Source: Mycobacterium sp. Aquia_216 (GTDB lineage: Bacteria > Actinomycetota > Actinomycetes > Mycobacteriales > Mycobacteriaceae). Taken from it: DNA of 64,000 nucleotides. The DNA lies in contig NZ_CP113529.1 in NCBI RefSeq assembly GCF_026723865.1, positions 2,046,001 to 2,110,000 on the forward strand, in the 5' to 3' direction. The notes under the pieces were generated by a model. It did no database searches. It saw only the letters and a list, made by a program, of their open reading frames with translations, and was not told where the DNA came from. Below, piece by piece: positions 53,385 through 60,364 of the stretch. The number at the start of each line of letters is the position of its first letter. Position 1 is the stretch's first letter. The translations under genes were made by a program, and so were the position numbers.

Positions 53385-53513
53385 CTATCGGTTCTCCGTT
53401 GCCGCTACCTGTTGCCAGGCCGAGGAGAATCTCGTCGGCACCAGCAGCACTTCGATCAGCCCAATGGCCGCTGCCGCCGCATCAAGTGCTTTCTCGACTG
53501 TCGCCGACTTCAT
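53385..53513 (-). CDS. Tiny peptide 3, degenerate member of the family
   Basis: A 42-residue frame starting MKSATVEKALDAAAAAIG, hydrophobic IEVLLVPT, then RFSSAWQQVAATENR. The 5' region (GAAAGGCGCGACA-ATG-AAGTC) is closely similar to that of peptide 2 (GAAAGGCTCGACG-ATG-AAGTC) and the LLVPT end of the hydrophobic core is kept, but the Cys-STAAGG part is lost. Probably a decayed or diverged copy. Confidence 0.5.
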   Translation of the reverse strand: MKSATVEKALDAAAAAIGLIEVLLVPTRFSSAWQQVAATENR

Positions 53514-53521
53514 TGTCGCGC

Positions 53522-53551
53522 CTTTCGTCTGAGGGACTTTCGTCTGAGGGA
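53522..53551. repeat. Perfect tandem 15-base repeat in the leader of peptide gene 3
   Basis: CTTTCGTCTGAGGGA occurs twice back to back (53522-53536, 53537-53551). Each copy carries a GAAAG ribosome-binding-like element in the minus sense, so the duplication doubles the translation-initiation region of peptide 3. Beyond it, AGCCGCATGCGGCT (53557-53570) is a perfect palindrome. Confidence 0.65.
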
Positions 53552-53656
53552 TTGGTAGCCGCATGCGGCTCGAGAGATGTTCGGATAACCGCTATTCGAC
53601 ACTTGTATACCTATTCGGCGCCATGGAGTCCAACTTCCGCCCGGCGCTGAAGGAAT

Positions 53657-53685
53657 TTGCACTATCGACAAACGGCGTCTAGTGT
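53657..53685 (+). promoter_or_regulatory. Sigma-A-type promoter for the LeuA-like gene and its leader
   Basis: TTGCAC (53657-53662), a 17-base spacer, then TAGTGT (53680-53685, TAxxxT). Transcription would start at about 53692-53693, on or one base before a GTG that opens a short frame, that is a leaderless arrangement, common in mycobacteria. Confidence 0.65.
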
Positions 53686-53692
53686 CGCGCTC

Positions 53693-53743
53693 GTGCGTCT
53701 TCTGAAGAGTGCCGTAGTAGCCAGCACCCGCAGCGGGGTCTGA
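53693..53743 (+). CDS. Putative 16-residue leader peptide
   Basis: GTG at the predicted transcription start opens a frame coding MRLLKSAVVASTRSGV and ending in TGA at 53741-53743. It has adjacent Leu codons (CTT CTG) and two consecutive GTA valine codons, GTA being the rare Val codon in mycobacteria. Such Leu/Val-bearing leaders precede branched-chain amino acid genes in actinobacteria (ilvB, leuA). The last codons overlap the hairpin elements described next. No ribosome binding site is needed if the transcript is leaderless. Confidence 0.5.
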   Translation: MRLLKSAVVASTRSGV

Positions 53744-53771
53744 TCCAGACCGACCCCCCGCTGTGGGTCGG
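53731..53771 (+). promoter_or_regulatory. Attenuator-like competing hairpins
   Basis: Three pairings compete: GGTCTG-ATC-CAGACC (53737-53751) over the leader stop; CAGCGGGGTC (53731-53740) with GACCCCCCGCTG (53752-53763, two-base bulge); and CCGACCC with GGGTCGG (53750-53771, loop of eight). They cannot all form at once. This fits ribosome-position-dependent switching, but no T-run follows the last hairpin, so ending would have to be by an actinobacterial non-canonical terminator or by other means. Confidence 0.5.
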
Positions 53772-53817
53772 AAGCTATACCGTCGGTCGCTCCTGCTGAC
53801 CAGAGAAGATCGACACA

Positions 53818-54369
53818 ATGCCTGTTACACAGCCTCTTGCGAAGCCTTTTACTAAGCCGCTCTCCCTTCCGGCACCGGATTCTCCGAGCCCCCCGGCGCC
53901 CCAGCGCGACGCCAACGCGTGGTTCGGCGATCACTTCGGGGTCGCCTTGCCACGCGGCCTGCGCGAACAGGCCGTCGCGATGACCTGGGACAGCTTCGTT
54001 GCGACCTACGGCCACACCGCCGGCCCGCTGCGGCTAGGGCACTGGGCGTGCACCGACACCGGCCGGTCCGGCGGGCGGCTCGGTCCGCAAGCCCGCAACT
54101 TCCGGGCGATGCTCGCCGTCGGCGATTGCCTCAGCAGGTCGACCGCTGCCGCGAGCGGGCCGATCGCCGGACTCACCGCGATGTTGCATGAGCGCGGGAT
54201 CGCCATCGAGACAGTGAAGTTTCATCAGATGAGTTCGGATGAGTGCACCGTCACGTTCATCTGCGGTAGCGACGGCATCCGTACCGAGTGGGCGATGGGC
54301 CTCTGCGAGGATGCGACGCAGTCGGCGCTACGCGCGCTGATCGCGTGCGCGAATCGGCTGCTGGCCTGA
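53818..54369 (+). CDS. Stand-alone LeuA-type regulatory (allosteric) domain protein
   Basis: A 183-residue protein. After a repetitive, proline-rich N-terminus (QPLAKPFTKPLSLPAP) residues ~60-183 match the C-terminal leucine-binding/dimer domain of 2-isopropylmalate synthase: GPLRLGHWACTD, ARNFRAMLAVGD, SGPIAGLTAMLHERGIAIET and ATQSALRALIACANRLL. No TIM-barrel catalytic domain is present here or nearby. It could bind Leu or modulate full-length LeuA, or have acquired a new role. Preceded by a promoter, a Leu/Val leader and hairpins. The ATG has only a weak AGAAGA upstream. Convergent with cyp136. Confidence 0.8.
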   Translation: MPVTQPLAKPFTKPLSLPAPDSPSPPAPQRDANAWFGDHFGVALPRGLREQAVAMTWDSFVATYGHTAGPLRLGHWACTDTGRSGGRLGPQARNFRAMLAVGDCLSRSTAAASGPIAGLTAMLHERGIAIETVKFHQMSSDECTVTFICGSDGIRTEWAMGLCEDATQSALRALIACANRLLA

Positions 54370-54387
54370 GCTCGCCGGTATTCGAGT

Positions 54388-55869
54388 TCACAGCGGCCGC
54401 AACAGAATTGGCATGCCGTCTTTCGGCACCGGCATGCCGCCGTAGTCCCACTCGCACTTGTAACCCGGGCGGGGCGGCTCCAGCCGGTATCTGCGCAGCA
54501 GGCGATGAAGGATCGTCTTGATTTCCAACTGCCCGAACACCATCCCGATGCACTTGTGGGCGCCGCCGCCGAAAGGGCTAAACGCGTAGCGGTGCTGCTT
54601 GTGCTCGTTGCGCGGCTCGGTGAACCGTTCCGGATCGAATTTCATTGGATCCGTCCACAATTCGGGCAGCCGGTGATTCATTCCCGGGTACGCGATGACG
54701 TTGGTGCCCTCGGGGATGTAGTAGCCCAACAGCTCGGTGTCGCGCACCGTTCGCCGCATCGCCCACTGCACCGGGGTCACCAGCCGGATCGACTCGTTCA
54801 TCACCAGGTCCAGTGACTCCAGCTTCTCCAGCGAATCGATGCCGAGCGGTCCGTCGCCGAGGCGGTCGGATTCCTCCCGGCAGCGCTGCTGCCACTCGGG
54901 GTGGGTGGCCAGGTTGTAGGCCATCGTCGTCACCGTCGACGTCGACGTGTCATGCGCGGCCATCATCAAAAAGATCATGTGGTTGACGATGTCTTCGTCA
55001 GAGAATTTGTTGCCGTCCTCGTCTTCGGTGCGGCACAACACCGACAGCAGGTCGTCGCCTTGGATGGCTCGCTGTTCCTTGACCCGCTCGCGGAAGTAAT
55101 TCTCCAGCAGTTCGCGCGCCTTCAGTCCCCGCCACCAGGTGAACGGCGGCACCGGAGTCCGGATGATCGCATTGCCCGCGCGGGTGGTCACCGCAAATGC
55201 CTTGTTGACCTTGGTCACCAGTTCGTGGTCGGTACCTGGCTCGTGGCCCATGAACACCATCGACGCGATATCGAGGGTCAGCTCCTTCATCGCCGGGTAG
55301 AGCAGGAAGCGGGCGTCGTTGGCCACCCAGTCGTTGGCGATCGTCTGCGAAACCACCTGGTCCATTTGCTCGACGTAGCCGACCAGCCGGGAGCGCACAA
55401 AGGCCTCCTGCATGATCCGCCGGTGGAACATGTGCTCTTCGAAGTCGAGCAGCATCAGCCCGCGGTGAAAGAACGGCCCGATCACCGGCACCCACCCCTG
55501 CTGCGAGAAATCCTTGTTGCGGTTGGAGTAGACCACCTGCGCGGCGTCCGGGCCGAGCGCGGAGACGCCCGGGAGCACCGGCGAGTCGCCAAAGATAACC
55601 GGACCCTTGGTTTGGTAGAGGTGCAGCAGGTAATCCGGACCGCCGCGCATCATCTCGACAATGTGCCCGAAAATCGGCAGCCCCGCGTCACCCATGGCGG
55701 GCTTGAGCCCGCTGCCCGGTGGCGGGTCGGCGAGCTTGCGCGCTGGGAATTCGGTGTTCAGAAGCTTGCGTTCGACCATCCCCATCCCGGGAAAATTGTT
55801 GATCGACGGCGTGAACCGGCGCTTTGCCTGGTCGAGCAGGTAGTGCGGGGTGCTGATAGTGGCGGGCAT
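54388..55869 (-). CDS. cyp136: Cytochrome P450 CYP136
   Basis: A 493-residue P450, one residue longer than I recall for M. tuberculosis CYP136 (Rv3059). The haem-binding motif FSPFGGGAHKCIGM puts the ligand Cys at residue 440; the I-helix has MMAAHDTSTST and the K-helix NESIR (ExxR). ATG 55869 has AAAGGAG six bases upstream. Substrate is unknown; the sequence style is nearer to CYP51/eukaryote-like P450s. A divergent TetR gene with two palindromes between them suggests local control. No ferredoxin gene is adjacent. Confidence 0.95.
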   Translation of the reverse strand: MPATISTPHYLLDQAKRRFTPSINNFPGMGMVERKLLNTEFPARKLADPPPGSGLKPAMGDAGLPIFGHIVEMMRGGPDYLLHLYQTKGPVIFGDSPVLPGVSALGPDAAQVVYSNRNKDFSQQGWVPVIGPFFHRGLMLLDFEEHMFHRRIMQEAFVRSRLVGYVEQMDQVVSQTIANDWVANDARFLLYPAMKELTLDIASMVFMGHEPGTDHELVTKVNKAFAVTTRAGNAIIRTPVPPFTWWRGLKARELLENYFRERVKEQRAIQGDDLLSVLCRTEDEDGNKFSDEDIVNHMIFLMMAAHDTSTSTVTTMAYNLATHPEWQQRCREESDRLGDGPLGIDSLEKLESLDLVMNESIRLVTPVQWAMRRTVRDTELLGYYIPEGTNVIAYPGMNHRLPELWTDPMKFDPERFTEPRNEHKQHRYAFSPFGGGAHKCIGMVFGQLEIKTILHRLLRRYRLEPPRPGYKCEWDYGGMPVPKDGMPILLRPL

Positions 55870-55896
55870 GGACGCTCCTTTGCGGATCCGGGCCTG

Positions 55897-55949
55897 GTGA
55901 CATCCGTCACTTGCCACTTATCCTTGGGGACAAAGTTGACGCCTGTCAA
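55897..55949. promoter_or_regulatory. Two TGAC-N4-GTCA operators between cyp136 and tetR
   Basis: GTGAC-ATCC-GTCAC (55897-55910) and TTGAC-GCCT-GTCAA (55936-55949) are perfect five-base arms with four-base centres, 39 bases apart centre to centre. The second has outer AAA/TTT symmetry (55932-55953). Likely sites of the TetR encoded at 55986. Confidence 0.7.
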
Positions 55950-55985
55950 GTTTGCTTTTGGAGTGGTGTGGTGCAAGGTCAGGGG

Positions 55986-56624
55986 ATGAGCAGCCACGCG
56001 GAGCCGGGCGAGCCGGCGACGCGGCGACGCGGCGACAAACACCGGCAGGCGATCATGGCCGCAGTGCGTGAATTGCTGCAGGAGCGGCCTTTTGCGGAGC
56101 TGTCTGTCAGCACCATCAGTCTTCGGGCCGGGGTGGGCCGATCCGGCTTCTACTTCTACTTCGACTCCAAGTACGCGGTGCTCGCCCAGATCGTGGCCGA
56201 GGCCACCCAAGAGCTTGAAGAACTCACCCAGTTTTTCGCTCCTCGCCAGCCCGACGAGTCACCGGAGCAGTTCGCCAAGCGGATGGTGGGCAGCGCCGCC
56301 GCGGTCTATGCGCACAACGACCCGGTAATGACCGCGTGCAATGCCGCCCGCTACACCGACGTCGAGATCCAAAGCATGCTCGAGCAGCAGCTCGAGGTGG
56401 TGCTGCGCGATATCGTCGCGATCATCGAGGCGGAGATGAAGGCCGGGACCGCCAATCCCATCAGTGACGACATCCCGACGCTGGTGCGCACCCTGATCGG
56501 GACCACCTCCCTGATGCTGACCGGCGACCCGATCTTTGTCGGCCGCGACGACGATCTCGATCGCCGCGTCCGGCTCCTTGAGCAGTTGTGGCTGAACTCC
56601 TTGTGGGGTGGCGACCGCGGATAA
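55986..56624 (+). CDS. TetR-family regulator next to cyp136
   Basis: A 212-residue TetR protein: HRQAIMAAVRELLQERPFAE, VSTISLRAGVGRSGFYFYFD and SKYAVLAQIVAEAT form the HTH domain; the rest is a helical ligand domain. ATG 55986 has AGGTCAGG just upstream. Ortholog by position and length of Rv3058c. Divergent from cyp136 and upstream of an SDR gene on the same strand, so it may control both; two palindromes lie in the shared promoter region. Confidence 0.9.
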   Translation: MSSHAEPGEPATRRRGDKHRQAIMAAVRELLQERPFAELSVSTISLRAGVGRSGFYFYFDSKYAVLAQIVAEATQELEELTQFFAPRQPDESPEQFAKRMVGSAAAVYAHNDPVMTACNAARYTDVEIQSMLEQQLEVVLRDIVAIIEAEMKAGTANPISDDIPTLVRTLIGTTSLMLTGDPIFVGRDDDLDRRVRLLEQLWLNSLWGGDRG

Positions 56625-56659
56625 CGCGGCTAAGCCGTTACCGGCGGTATCGTCACCTC

Positions 56660-57565
56660 ATGGCGCCGAGGGGATCCGCGCGGTATTTCGCGGGGAAGCG
56701 CAGTCTGATCACCGGCGCGGCCAGCGGCATCGGCCGGGCCACCGCGTTGCTGCTGGCGGCGCACGGCGCCGAGTTGTTCCTGACGGATCGCAACGCCGAA
56801 GGGCTGGCCCAGACCGTGGCCGACGCCCGCGCGCTGGGCGCACGGGTGCCGGTGCACCGGGTGCTGGATATCGCCGACTACGACCAGGTCGCGGCGTTCG
56901 CTGCCGACGTCCACGCCGAATATCCGGGCATGGACGTGGTAATGAACATCGCCGGAGTGTCGGCCTGGGGGACCGTCGATCGGCTGAGCCACGAGCAGTG
57001 GACCAAGATGGTCGCGATCAACCTGATGGGCCCGATCCACGTCATCGAGACGTTCGTGCCCGAGATGGTGGCGGCCCGCCGCGGTGGGCATGTGGTCAAC
57101 GTGTCGTCGGCGGCCGGGCTGGTCGCGCTGCCGTGGCACGCCGCCTATAGCGCCAGCAAGTACGGATTACGCGGCCTGTCCGAGGTGCTGCGCTTCGACC
57201 TGGCCCGGCACCGCATCGGGGTCTCGGTCGTGGTGCCCGGGGCGGTGAAGACGCCGCTGGTCGACACCGTCGAAATCGCCGGTGTCGATCGGCAAGACCC
57301 CAAGGTCAGCCGGTGGATCGACCGCTTCAGCGGCCATGCGGTATCGCCGGAAACCGCCGCGGAGAAGATCTTGGCCGGAGTGGCGAAAAACAGGTACCTG
57401 ATCTACACGTCGCAGGACATTCGGGCGCTCTATGCCTTCAAACGGCTGGCGTGGTGGCCCTACAGCGTGGCGATGCGCCAGGTGAACGTCATCTTCACGC
57501 GGGCACTTCGGCCCAGCCCGGCCCGGCTAGGCCGGCATGACCAACTCGAGCCGCACCCCGAGTAA
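56660..57565 (+). CDS. Short-chain dehydrogenase/reductase (Rv3057c-like)
   Basis: A 301-residue SDR: TGAASGIGRATALLLAAHGA, MNIAGVSAWG in place of NNAG, NVSSAAGLVALPWHAAYSAS running into KYGLRG (YxxxK). The C-terminal part, with RYLIYTSQDIRALYAFKRLA and a hydrophobic WWPYSVAMRQVN, suggests membrane association and a lipid-like substrate. ATG 56660 is 35 bases after the TetR stop. Its last 39 bases overlap the end of dinP on the other strand, so the C-terminus shares DNA with that gene. Confidence 0.87.
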   Translation: MAPRGSARYFAGKRSLITGAASGIGRATALLLAAHGAELFLTDRNAEGLAQTVADARALGARVPVHRVLDIADYDQVAAFAADVHAEYPGMDVVMNIAGVSAWGTVDRLSHEQWTKMVAINLMGPIHVIETFVPEMVAARRGGHVVNVSSAAGLVALPWHAAYSASKYGLRGLSEVLRFDLARHRIGVSVVVPGAVKTPLVDTVEIAGVDRQDPKVSRWIDRFSGHAVSPETAAEKILAGVAKNRYLIYTSQDIRALYAFKRLAWWPYSVAMRQVNVIFTRALRPSPARLGRHDQLEPHPE

Positions 57566-58570
57566 CCGGACCGGACGGTCGAGCTCGAATAAATCCAGCA
57601 CCCGCAGGGCCGCTTCGACGATGACGTCGGGATCGGTGGTGGGTGCCGGCAGCTTGCGAATCTTGGTGCGGGTGTAGAACGTCGCGGTGCGCACGGTAAC
57701 CGCCACCCGAGTGACCACGCGAGTCGAGGCCACGACTTCATCCAAAGCTTGCCTCGCCAATTCCGTTACAGCCGAATCCATTTCGGCGCGATCAGTGAGA
57801 TCGTGCGGAAATGTGACGACATGACTGCGCGAGCGCGGGACCCATGGCGCGGCGCTGACCTCCGCGTCGCCACCACCCTTGGCGAGCAACAGTAGCCACA
57901 GGCCGGTCCGTGGCCCGAACGTCGCCGTCAGCAGCTCGGCGTCGCTATGGGCCAGCTCCCGCACCGTGGTGATGTCCAGCGCCGCGAGCTTTTTGGTGGT
58001 TTTGGGACCCACGCCCCACAGCGCGTCGACCGGGCGATCGGCCATCACGTCCATCCAGTTCGCGTCGGTCAGCGTAAACACGCCGCCCGGTTTCGCGAAG
58101 CCGGTGGCCACCTTCGCGCGCTGTTTGTTGTCGCTGATGCCGACCGAACAAGACAGTCCGGTTTCCGAAAAGACAACGGCGCGAATCTGTTCCGCGACTT
58201 CGGCGGGATCTGCGGCCGCCACCGCCAGATAGGCCTCGTCCCAGCCCCATACCTCGACCGGGTGCCCCAAGTCTCGCAGCAAGCCCATCACCTGGTCGGA
58301 GGCCGCGTCGTAGGCGGCCGGATCCGACGGTAGGAAGGTGGCGTCGGGGCAGCGCCGGGCGGCGGTGCGCAGCGGCATGCCCGCATGTACCCCGAATTCA
58401 CGCGCCTCGTAGGAGGCGCAGGTGACGACCTTGCGCGGTTCGGTGGGATCGCCGCTGCCACCGACGATGACGGGCAGGCCGGTGAGTTCGGGATGGCGGC
58501 GCAGCTCGACCGAGGCCAGAAACTGGTCAAGATCGACATGCAGGACCCAGGTCGACATCGGTGCGACCAT
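57527..58570 (-). CDS. dinP: Y-family DNA polymerase DinB2 (DinP)
   Basis: A 347-residue translesion polymerase: WVLHVDLDQFLASVELRRHP (palm), SYEAREFGVHAGMPLRTAARR (fingers), YDAASDQVMGLLRD, then WGWDEAYLAVA with the catalytic acidic pair, SVGISDNKQRAKVATGFAKP and GVGPKTTKKLA. The residue after Phe in DQFL, the steric-gate site, is Leu rather than Phe/Tyr, as in M. smegmatis DinB2, which uses ribonucleotides readily. Positional match to Rv3056. ATG 58570 or 58558 are both possible. It lies 10 bases after the TetR gene on the same strand. Confidence 0.94.
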   Translation of the reverse strand: MVAPMSTWVLHVDLDQFLASVELRRHPELTGLPVIVGGSGDPTEPRKVVTCASYEAREFGVHAGMPLRTAARRCPDATFLPSDPAAYDAASDQVMGLLRDLGHPVEVWGWDEAYLAVAAADPAEVAEQIRAVVFSETGLSCSVGISDNKQRAKVATGFAKPGGVFTLTDANWMDVMADRPVDALWGVGPKTTKKLAALDITTVRELAHSDAELLTATFGPRTGLWLLLLAKGGGDAEVSAAPWVPRSRSHVVTFPHDLTDRAEMDSAVTELARQALDEVVASTRVVTRVAVTVRTATFYTRTKIRKLPAPTTDPDVIVEAALRVLDLFELDRPVRLLGVRLELVMPA

Positions 58571-58580
58571 GTCGGTCAGG

Positions 58581-59198
58581 TCACCGCCCGCACAGCTTGC
58601 GGGCCAGGCTCTCCCACGCGTCGCCCAGGGTCTCGAGAGTATGCCCGCCGTAATTCAGTTGATGCTCAACATAATCCACGTCGAGCAGGGCCAGCAGCGC
58701 GTCGGTCTGTACGTCGAGATCGCCGCTGGTGTCGGCCGTCTGCAACAGCACCCGCACATGGGTGCGCTGCACCGCCGCCGCCCCCACGTGGCGGGTCAGC
58801 GGATCGCCCTTGGCCGCCGACAGCAGCGCGTGGTGGGTGTGCACAAAGCACAGGCGGTCCCGGCCGAAAGCCGCCAGGCGATCCATCGGTGGCGCGTCGG
58901 GCCCCAGCGGCGGCGGGCCGAACAGGAATGCCTGCTGGCTGGCGCGTTCGTCCTCGTCGAGCAGCACCATCATCAGGCCGGCGCGGCTGCCGAACCGGCG
59001 GAACAGCGTGCCCTTGCCGACACCGGCGGCTGCCGCGACGTCGTCCATCGTGACCGCGTCCGCGCCGCGCTTGGCGACCAGACTGCGGGCCGCCTGCAGC
59101 AGCAGTTCGCGGTTGCGCGCGGCGTCCCCCCGCTCGTGGGGCAGGTCGCGCGGAGCCGACACGGTCAACTCACCCAATCGCTCTACTCCGCTCACCAC
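58581..59198 (-). CDS. TetR-family regulator upstream of dinP
   Basis: A 205-residue TetR protein with HTH region LLLQAARSLVAKRGADAVTM, DDVAAAAGVGKGTLFRRFG and SRAGLMMVLLDEDERASQQA leading into the ligand domain. Positional ortholog of Rv3055 (about 204 residues). The GTG at 59198, or the next codon, is the start. It is divergent from an FMN reductase gene with a perfect operator palindrome between them, and is followed at 10 bases by dinP, suggesting the polymerase is expressed from the same promoter under this regulator. Confidence 0.9.
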   Translation of the reverse strand: MVSGVERLGELTVSAPRDLPHERGDAARNRELLLQAARSLVAKRGADAVTMDDVAAAAGVGKGTLFRRFGSRAGLMMVLLDEDERASQQAFLFGPPPLGPDAPPMDRLAAFGRDRLCFVHTHHALLSAAKGDPLTRHVGAAAVQRTHVRVLLQTADTSGDLDVQTDALLALLDVDYVEHQLNYGGHTLETLGDAWESLARKLCGR

Positions 59199-59201
59199 TG
59201 C

Positions 59202-59227
59202 ACTTTAACGCGGTACTTTAACGCGGT
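59202..59227. repeat. Tandem 13-base direct repeat in divergent promoter
   Basis: ACTTTAACGCGGT occurs at 59202-59214 and again immediately at 59215-59227, just upstream of the TetR start. It may represent repeated regulator half-sites or a small VNTR. Confidence 0.65.
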
Positions 59228-59237
59228 CGGAATAAAA

Positions 59238-59251
59238 CGGACTATAGTCCG
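59238..59251. promoter_or_regulatory. Perfect 14-base TetR operator-like palindrome
   Basis: CGGACTATAGTCCG lies midway between the TetR and FMN reductase starts. It is fully symmetric and probably the binding site of the TetR at 58581-59198, controlling both directions. Confidence 0.75.
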
Positions 59252-59298
59252 CTTAAGTCGTGGAAGGATGTAGACCAACAACCGAAGGGAACGGAACA

Positions 59299-59856
59299 GT
59301 GGCAGAGATCAAAGTCTTGGCCTTAGTAGGAAGCCTGCGTGCGGCGTCGATAAATCGCAAGATAGCCGAGTTGGCGGTCGATGTGGCTCCCGACGATGTC
59401 AGCGTCACCGTGTTCGAGGGGCTGGCGGACCTGCCGTTTTACAACGAGGAGATCGACGACGTCATGAACACCGACGCGCCACCGTTGGCTTCGGTGGATG
59501 CACTGCGTGCCGCGGCGGGCGAGGCGGATGCGGCCCTGGTGGTCACGCCGGAGTACAACGGCAGCATTCCGGCCGTCGTCAAGAACGCCATCGACTGGCT
59601 CTCTCGACCGTTCGGCAACGGCGCCCTGAAGGGCAAGCCGTTGGCAGTGGTCGGGGGATCCTTCGGACAGTACGGCGGAGTCTGGGGGCACGACGAGACC
59701 CGCAAGTCGTTCGGCATCGCCGGCGCCCGGGTGGTGGAGTCGATCAAACTCTCGGTGCCGTTCGGCACCTTGGAGGGGAAGGCTCCCGCCGAGCATGCCG
59801 AGCTGGTGGCGAATGTCCGCGACGTGGTCGGCAAGCTCGCGGCCGAAGTCGGCTGA
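59299..59856 (+). CDS. NAD(P)H-dependent FMN reductase (quinone reductase-like)
   Basis: A 185-residue flavodoxin-fold protein: LALVGSLRAASINRKIAEL (FMN phosphate site), VTPEYNGSIPAVVKNAIDWL and KPLAVVGGSFGQYGG. These are the signatures of the NADPH-dependent FMN/azo/quinone reductase family; ortholog by position of Rv3054c (about 184 residues). GTG 59299 has GAAGGGAAC upstream and gives the family N-terminus. It probably protects from quinones under control of the divergent TetR. Ended by a strong terminator hairpin. Confidence 0.9.
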   Translation: MAEIKVLALVGSLRAASINRKIAELAVDVAPDDVSVTVFEGLADLPFYNEEIDDVMNTDAPPLASVDALRAAAGEADAALVVTPEYNGSIPAVVKNAIDWLSRPFGNGALKGKPLAVVGGSFGQYGGVWGHDETRKSFGIAGARVVESIKLSVPFGTLEGKAPAEHAELVANVRDVVGKLAAEVG

Positions 59857-59864
59857 ATTCGGCC

Positions 59865-59906
59865 AAAGACCATGGCCGCCGGTCGTAGCTGGCGGCCATG
59901 GTCTTT
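59865..59906 (+). terminator. Strong hairpin after the FMN reductase gene
   Basis: AAAGACCATGGCCGCC (59865-59880) and GGCGGCCATGGTCTTT (59891-59906) are perfect 16-base arms with a ten-base loop, eight bases after the stop. The 3' arm ends in TTT, so it acts as an intrinsic terminator. Confidence 0.85.
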
Positions 59907-60364
59907 CTCTGTCGATGCCAGCAGCGCATTTCGGTGGCTCGCAGAGGTTTGCTGGCCTTTGCTAGGAGGCGGGTCGGCATCGACGCCCGGTCGACAAGGC
60001 GCGACTTGTCAGTGCTGCGTGGTAGACCAGTCGTCATGGGCACCGAACAGCGAATCCTGTCGTGTGTCGCGACACGCCGTGCGGATGAGTTAGGGGGCTC
60101 CCTACCTGCGAATTTCAACTTTGTGATTAGAATATGTCGTATCTCTGTTGATACCGAGCCACAACATGTAGTGTCTGCTGGACCGATGTGCTACAGATCA
60201 CTTCCGGCGCGAACCGCTAGTTTCACGGCATGAACGTCGCGAGTCGAGCGTTTAACAAGGGGAGCTTCTGTGGAGCAACGGTCGCGGTTTGTAGTCAGAG
60301 CAGTGCAGTGCTTTGGTCTCGTCCGCACTTACGTCAAGACTTTCGCTGAGGAGGGCTAGCCAAT
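59907..60364. other. Upstream region of nrdHIE without a gene
   Basis: About 460 bases. No supported coding sequence; short frames have no ribosome binding sites. It holds a perfect 12-base palindrome GTGTCGCGACAC at 60064-60075, then an AT-richer part (60110-60200) with the NrdR-like boxes. A good GAGGAGGG ribosome binding site before nrdH ends the region. Confidence 0.5.
60127..60174 (+). promoter_or_regulatory. Pair of NrdR-like boxes
   Basis: CCACAACATGTAGTGT (60159-60174) matches the NrdR consensus acaCwAtATaTwGtgt well. A weaker copy TTAGAATATGTCGTAT lies at 60127-60142, so the boxes are 32 bases (about three helical turns) apart, the spacing known for NrdR sites. They lie about 190 bases before nrdH and would repress the operon when (d)ATP is abundant. 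Confidence 0.65.

Noticed and set aside
52976..53513. Possible bacteriocin or RiPP cluster around the small peptides
   Set aside because: Cys-rich short peptides invite the idea, but no modification enzyme, protease or dedicated transporter is adjacent; the lipobox-like signal fits lipoproteins better.
59898..60233. A 111-codon forward frame upstream of nrdH
   Set aside because: It begins inside the terminator hairpin and runs through the NrdR-like boxes; no supporting features.
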